Shown here: piece after piece, positions 33,997 through 35,410 of the stretch
How positions within the stretch are numbered: the stretch's first letter is position 1
Layout: every line of letters starts with the position of its first letter
Assembly: GCA_029860075.1 (NCBI GenBank)
Contig: JAOUBX010000045.1
Span: forward strand, 1 to 35,410
DNA from: Deltaproteobacteria bacterium
GTDB taxonomy: Bacteria > Desulfobacterota > JADFVX01
Length of the DNA stretch: 35,410 nt
Direction of reading: 5' to 3'
The notes under the pieces: model-generated
What the model was told of the DNA's origin: nothing
The model's input: the letters and a program-made list of their open reading frames with translations, nothing else
Databases searched by the model: none
Position numbers and translations under genes: made by a program

Positions 33997-35410
33997 TTAG
34001 TCCTTTTTAAAAACCGATATAACTAATCCACCTTTGACAGGCACTAAATCGTAATCCATGTTTATCCCTTCTTCAAGATCAATAACAATCCTCGTTACAC
34101 CGGCCTCATAATGAACACGAATTTTTTTAACTACTGATGAATCAACGTCAATTTCATCTGTTTTCAGATCTTCTTTAATTCCCGGAAGGTCAACGACGAT
34201 TCTATCGGGCTTTCCTAGTTTTTTCACATCATACTTGCTGAAGGGTCCCTTCCCCTTTATTGCGATCTCTACCTCAACACTTCCCTTTTCAACGGATATT
34301 TCTTTCAATTGCCCGACAGGACTCTCGGTTTTTTTCATTTTTACCGGCAGGGCCACACTCTTTTTATTCTCGGAAATGATCACCAGCAGACCCTTTTTTA
34401 CTTCTCTTATTTCATATGCCGCATCGATCTTTTCGGGAACATCCATAACAAGACGAAGTCCTCCCGGGTGTTGCCCGATACGCACAGAATTTAAAAGCGA
34501 ACTATTGACATTAATCGTATTTGTCCGGATGCTCTCCCTGGCTGCTTTAATATCAACAACAATCCTGTCCGGCTTTTCAAACCGCTTTCCTTCATAAGCG
34601 CCCCGCTTACCCATTCCTGCATAGAGAATTTCAACCCTCTTATCCTTTTTTTCAACATAAACATCGGTCAGGTTCCAGCTGTGCTTACCTTTCAAATCAC
34701 TTTTTACCGGCTCCTTATCTTTAGGTCTATCATCAAAAACACTAACAATCAAGCCCCGGGAGATTTTCTCAACGTTATAATCTACTTTTTTCTTATGTGG
34801 AATATCGAGAACAACTCTTGACATATGAGGATGCTGCCCTACTCTTACTCTGTCCAGGAGGGGACTTTTAACAACTACCTTATCGATATCAAGCAGTTCT
34901 TTAACACCGGCAATATCGATTACAATCCTTTCCGGTTTATCTATTCTGCTGGTACTTATTTCCTCAAAAAAACCATCACCCACAACATTCACTTTAACCT
35001 CATGCACACCTTTTTCAACTAAAACCTTTTCTATATGCCCGGCTTTTACCTTTGCTTTTCCGTCATCTATCTTTTTTTCCTTCTCACGAATATATTTCTC
35101 GGCTTCACTGACAGTAACGGCTGTTTGTCCTGTTTCATAACTGATAAAAGGTCGTTTTTCGAGTTCTGCAAGAAATCCATCATTATCATTGAATATTATT
35201 TTAAGGCTGGTAACGCGCCCATCCCTGACCTTAACCTCAGTCTCACTTTTAAGGGGATACTTATAATTCTGATGATAATCAAAAATCCCGTACCCTGATC
35301 CGGAATAAACGGCTTTAACCAGTATTTTATGGCTTCCTGCAGGAATATTATCGATTGTTGTGCCATATAGCTCTTTATCACCGATAACATTCCTCAAAAC
35401 AACCTTACCA
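33997..35410 (-). CDS. Triple AMIN-domain envelope protein (5' end outside window)
   Basis: The frame is open to the window edge. A TTG at 35397 is only an internal codon candidate, since GKVV precedes it in frame. The visible N-terminus (GKVVLRNVIGDKELYGTTID and NIPAGSHKILVKAV) resembles a PEGA-like beta domain. After a charged linker come three AMIN repeats, at about residues 121-222, 240-345 and 362-466 counted from 35397. Each has a 'KPxRIVxDI/L' core (KPERIVIDIAG, KPDRIVVDIKA, KPDRIVVDLPG) and a following 'VRxGQHP' or 'IRVHYE' strand. AMIN domains target proteins to the cell wall or OM secretins. It lies 42 bases upstream of the FecR start in the same operon. Confidence 0.82.
   Translation of the reverse strand, partial: GKVVLRNVIGDKELYGTTIDNIPAGSHKILVKAVYSGSGYGIFDYHQNYKYPLKSETEVKVRDGRVTSLKIIFNDNDGFLAELEKRPFISYETGQTAVTVSEAEKYIREKEKKIDDGKAKVKAGHIEKVLVEKGVHEVKVNVVGDGFFEEISTSRIDKPERIVIDIAGVKELLDIDKVVVKSPLLDRVRVGQHPHMSRVVLDIPHKKKVDYNVEKISRGLIVSVFDDRPKDKEPVKSDLKGKHSWNLTDVYVEKKDKRVEILYAGMGKRGAYEGKRFEKPDRIVVDIKAARESIRTNTINVNSSLLNSVRIGQHPGGLRLVMDVPEKIDAAYEIREVKKGLLVIISENKKSVALPVKMKKTESPVGQLKEISVEKGSVEVEIAIKGKGPFSKYDVKKLGKPDRIVVDLPGIKEDLKTDEIDVDSSVVKKIRVHYEAGVTRIVIDLEEGINMDYDLVPVKGGLVISVFKKD

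Noticed and set aside
18893..35397. A PEP-CTERM/exosortase-associated EPS locus
   Set aside because: The sugar transferase and barrel protein recall such loci, but there is no exosortase, no PEP-CTERM protein, and the chain-length protein is fused to its kinase, unlike the usual split arrangement there.

Overview
The window comes from an AT-rich Gram-negative bacterium. An OM polysaccharide-export protein, a beta-barrel OM protein, AMIN and FecR-type envelope proteins and a lipoprotein with a Lol-compatible +2 residue all point to two membranes. A GEMM-I-type riboswitch carrying the A20 signature known from Geobacter-like bacteria, together with the RodZ-HTH/MinD-type genes, suggests a Desulfobacterota (old Deltaproteobacteria) relative. 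That placement is inference and weak. Nothing in the window fixes the genus.

Layout. (1) Bases 1-127, minus strand, hold the first 42 codons of an IS4-family transposase, so the window starts inside an insertion sequence. (2) Bases 283-20260, plus strand, are a long polysaccharide (O-antigen, capsule or EPS) assembly cluster. It has six GT4 glycosyltransferases, a GT4-like protein, a GT9 heptosyltransferase-like protein, two GT2 enzymes, six intact methyltransferases (two FkbM-type) plus one truncated remnant, a NodU/CmcH-type O-carbamoyltransferase, a Wzy-like polymerase and a terminal polyprenyl-phosphate sugar-1-phosphate transferase that would start the glycan. Genes are tightly packed, often with ATGA overlaps. 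(3) Bases 20279-20903 are an orphan TrpG/PabA amidotransferase with its own good sigma70 promoter. (4) Bases 21066-25253 start with a GEMM-I riboswitch and intrinsic terminator, followed by MinD-like ATPase, J-like/RodZ-type HTH protein, polytopic membrane protein, vWA lipoprotein and a YggU/DUF167 gene. (5) Bases 25250-35410, minus strand, are an export and regulation operon read right to left: triple-AMIN protein (5' end outside the window), FecR protein, OM beta-barrel, Wza-like export protein, Wzc-type co-polymerase/tyrosine kinase, CpsB/Wzh PHP phosphatase, and an O-antigen ligase/polymerase-TPR protein that carries an apparent frameshift near its C-terminus.

How it fits together. The two arms look like one Wzx/Wzy-type pathway: the plus arm initiates, extends, methylates, carbamoylates and polymerises the glycan, and the minus arm controls chain length and exports it. 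No Wzx flippase or ABC exporter was recognised here. The most novel part is the region between the arms: an operon of four largely uncharacterised envelope and cytosolic proteins behind a riboswitch whose specificity position predicts 3',3'-cGAMP rather than c-di-GMP. Other points of note are a C10 tract that could fuse two adjacent glycosyltransferases by slippage, an A11 tract just after a re-assigned TTG start in the OM barrel gene, and a methyltransferase lacking its SAM-binding half.
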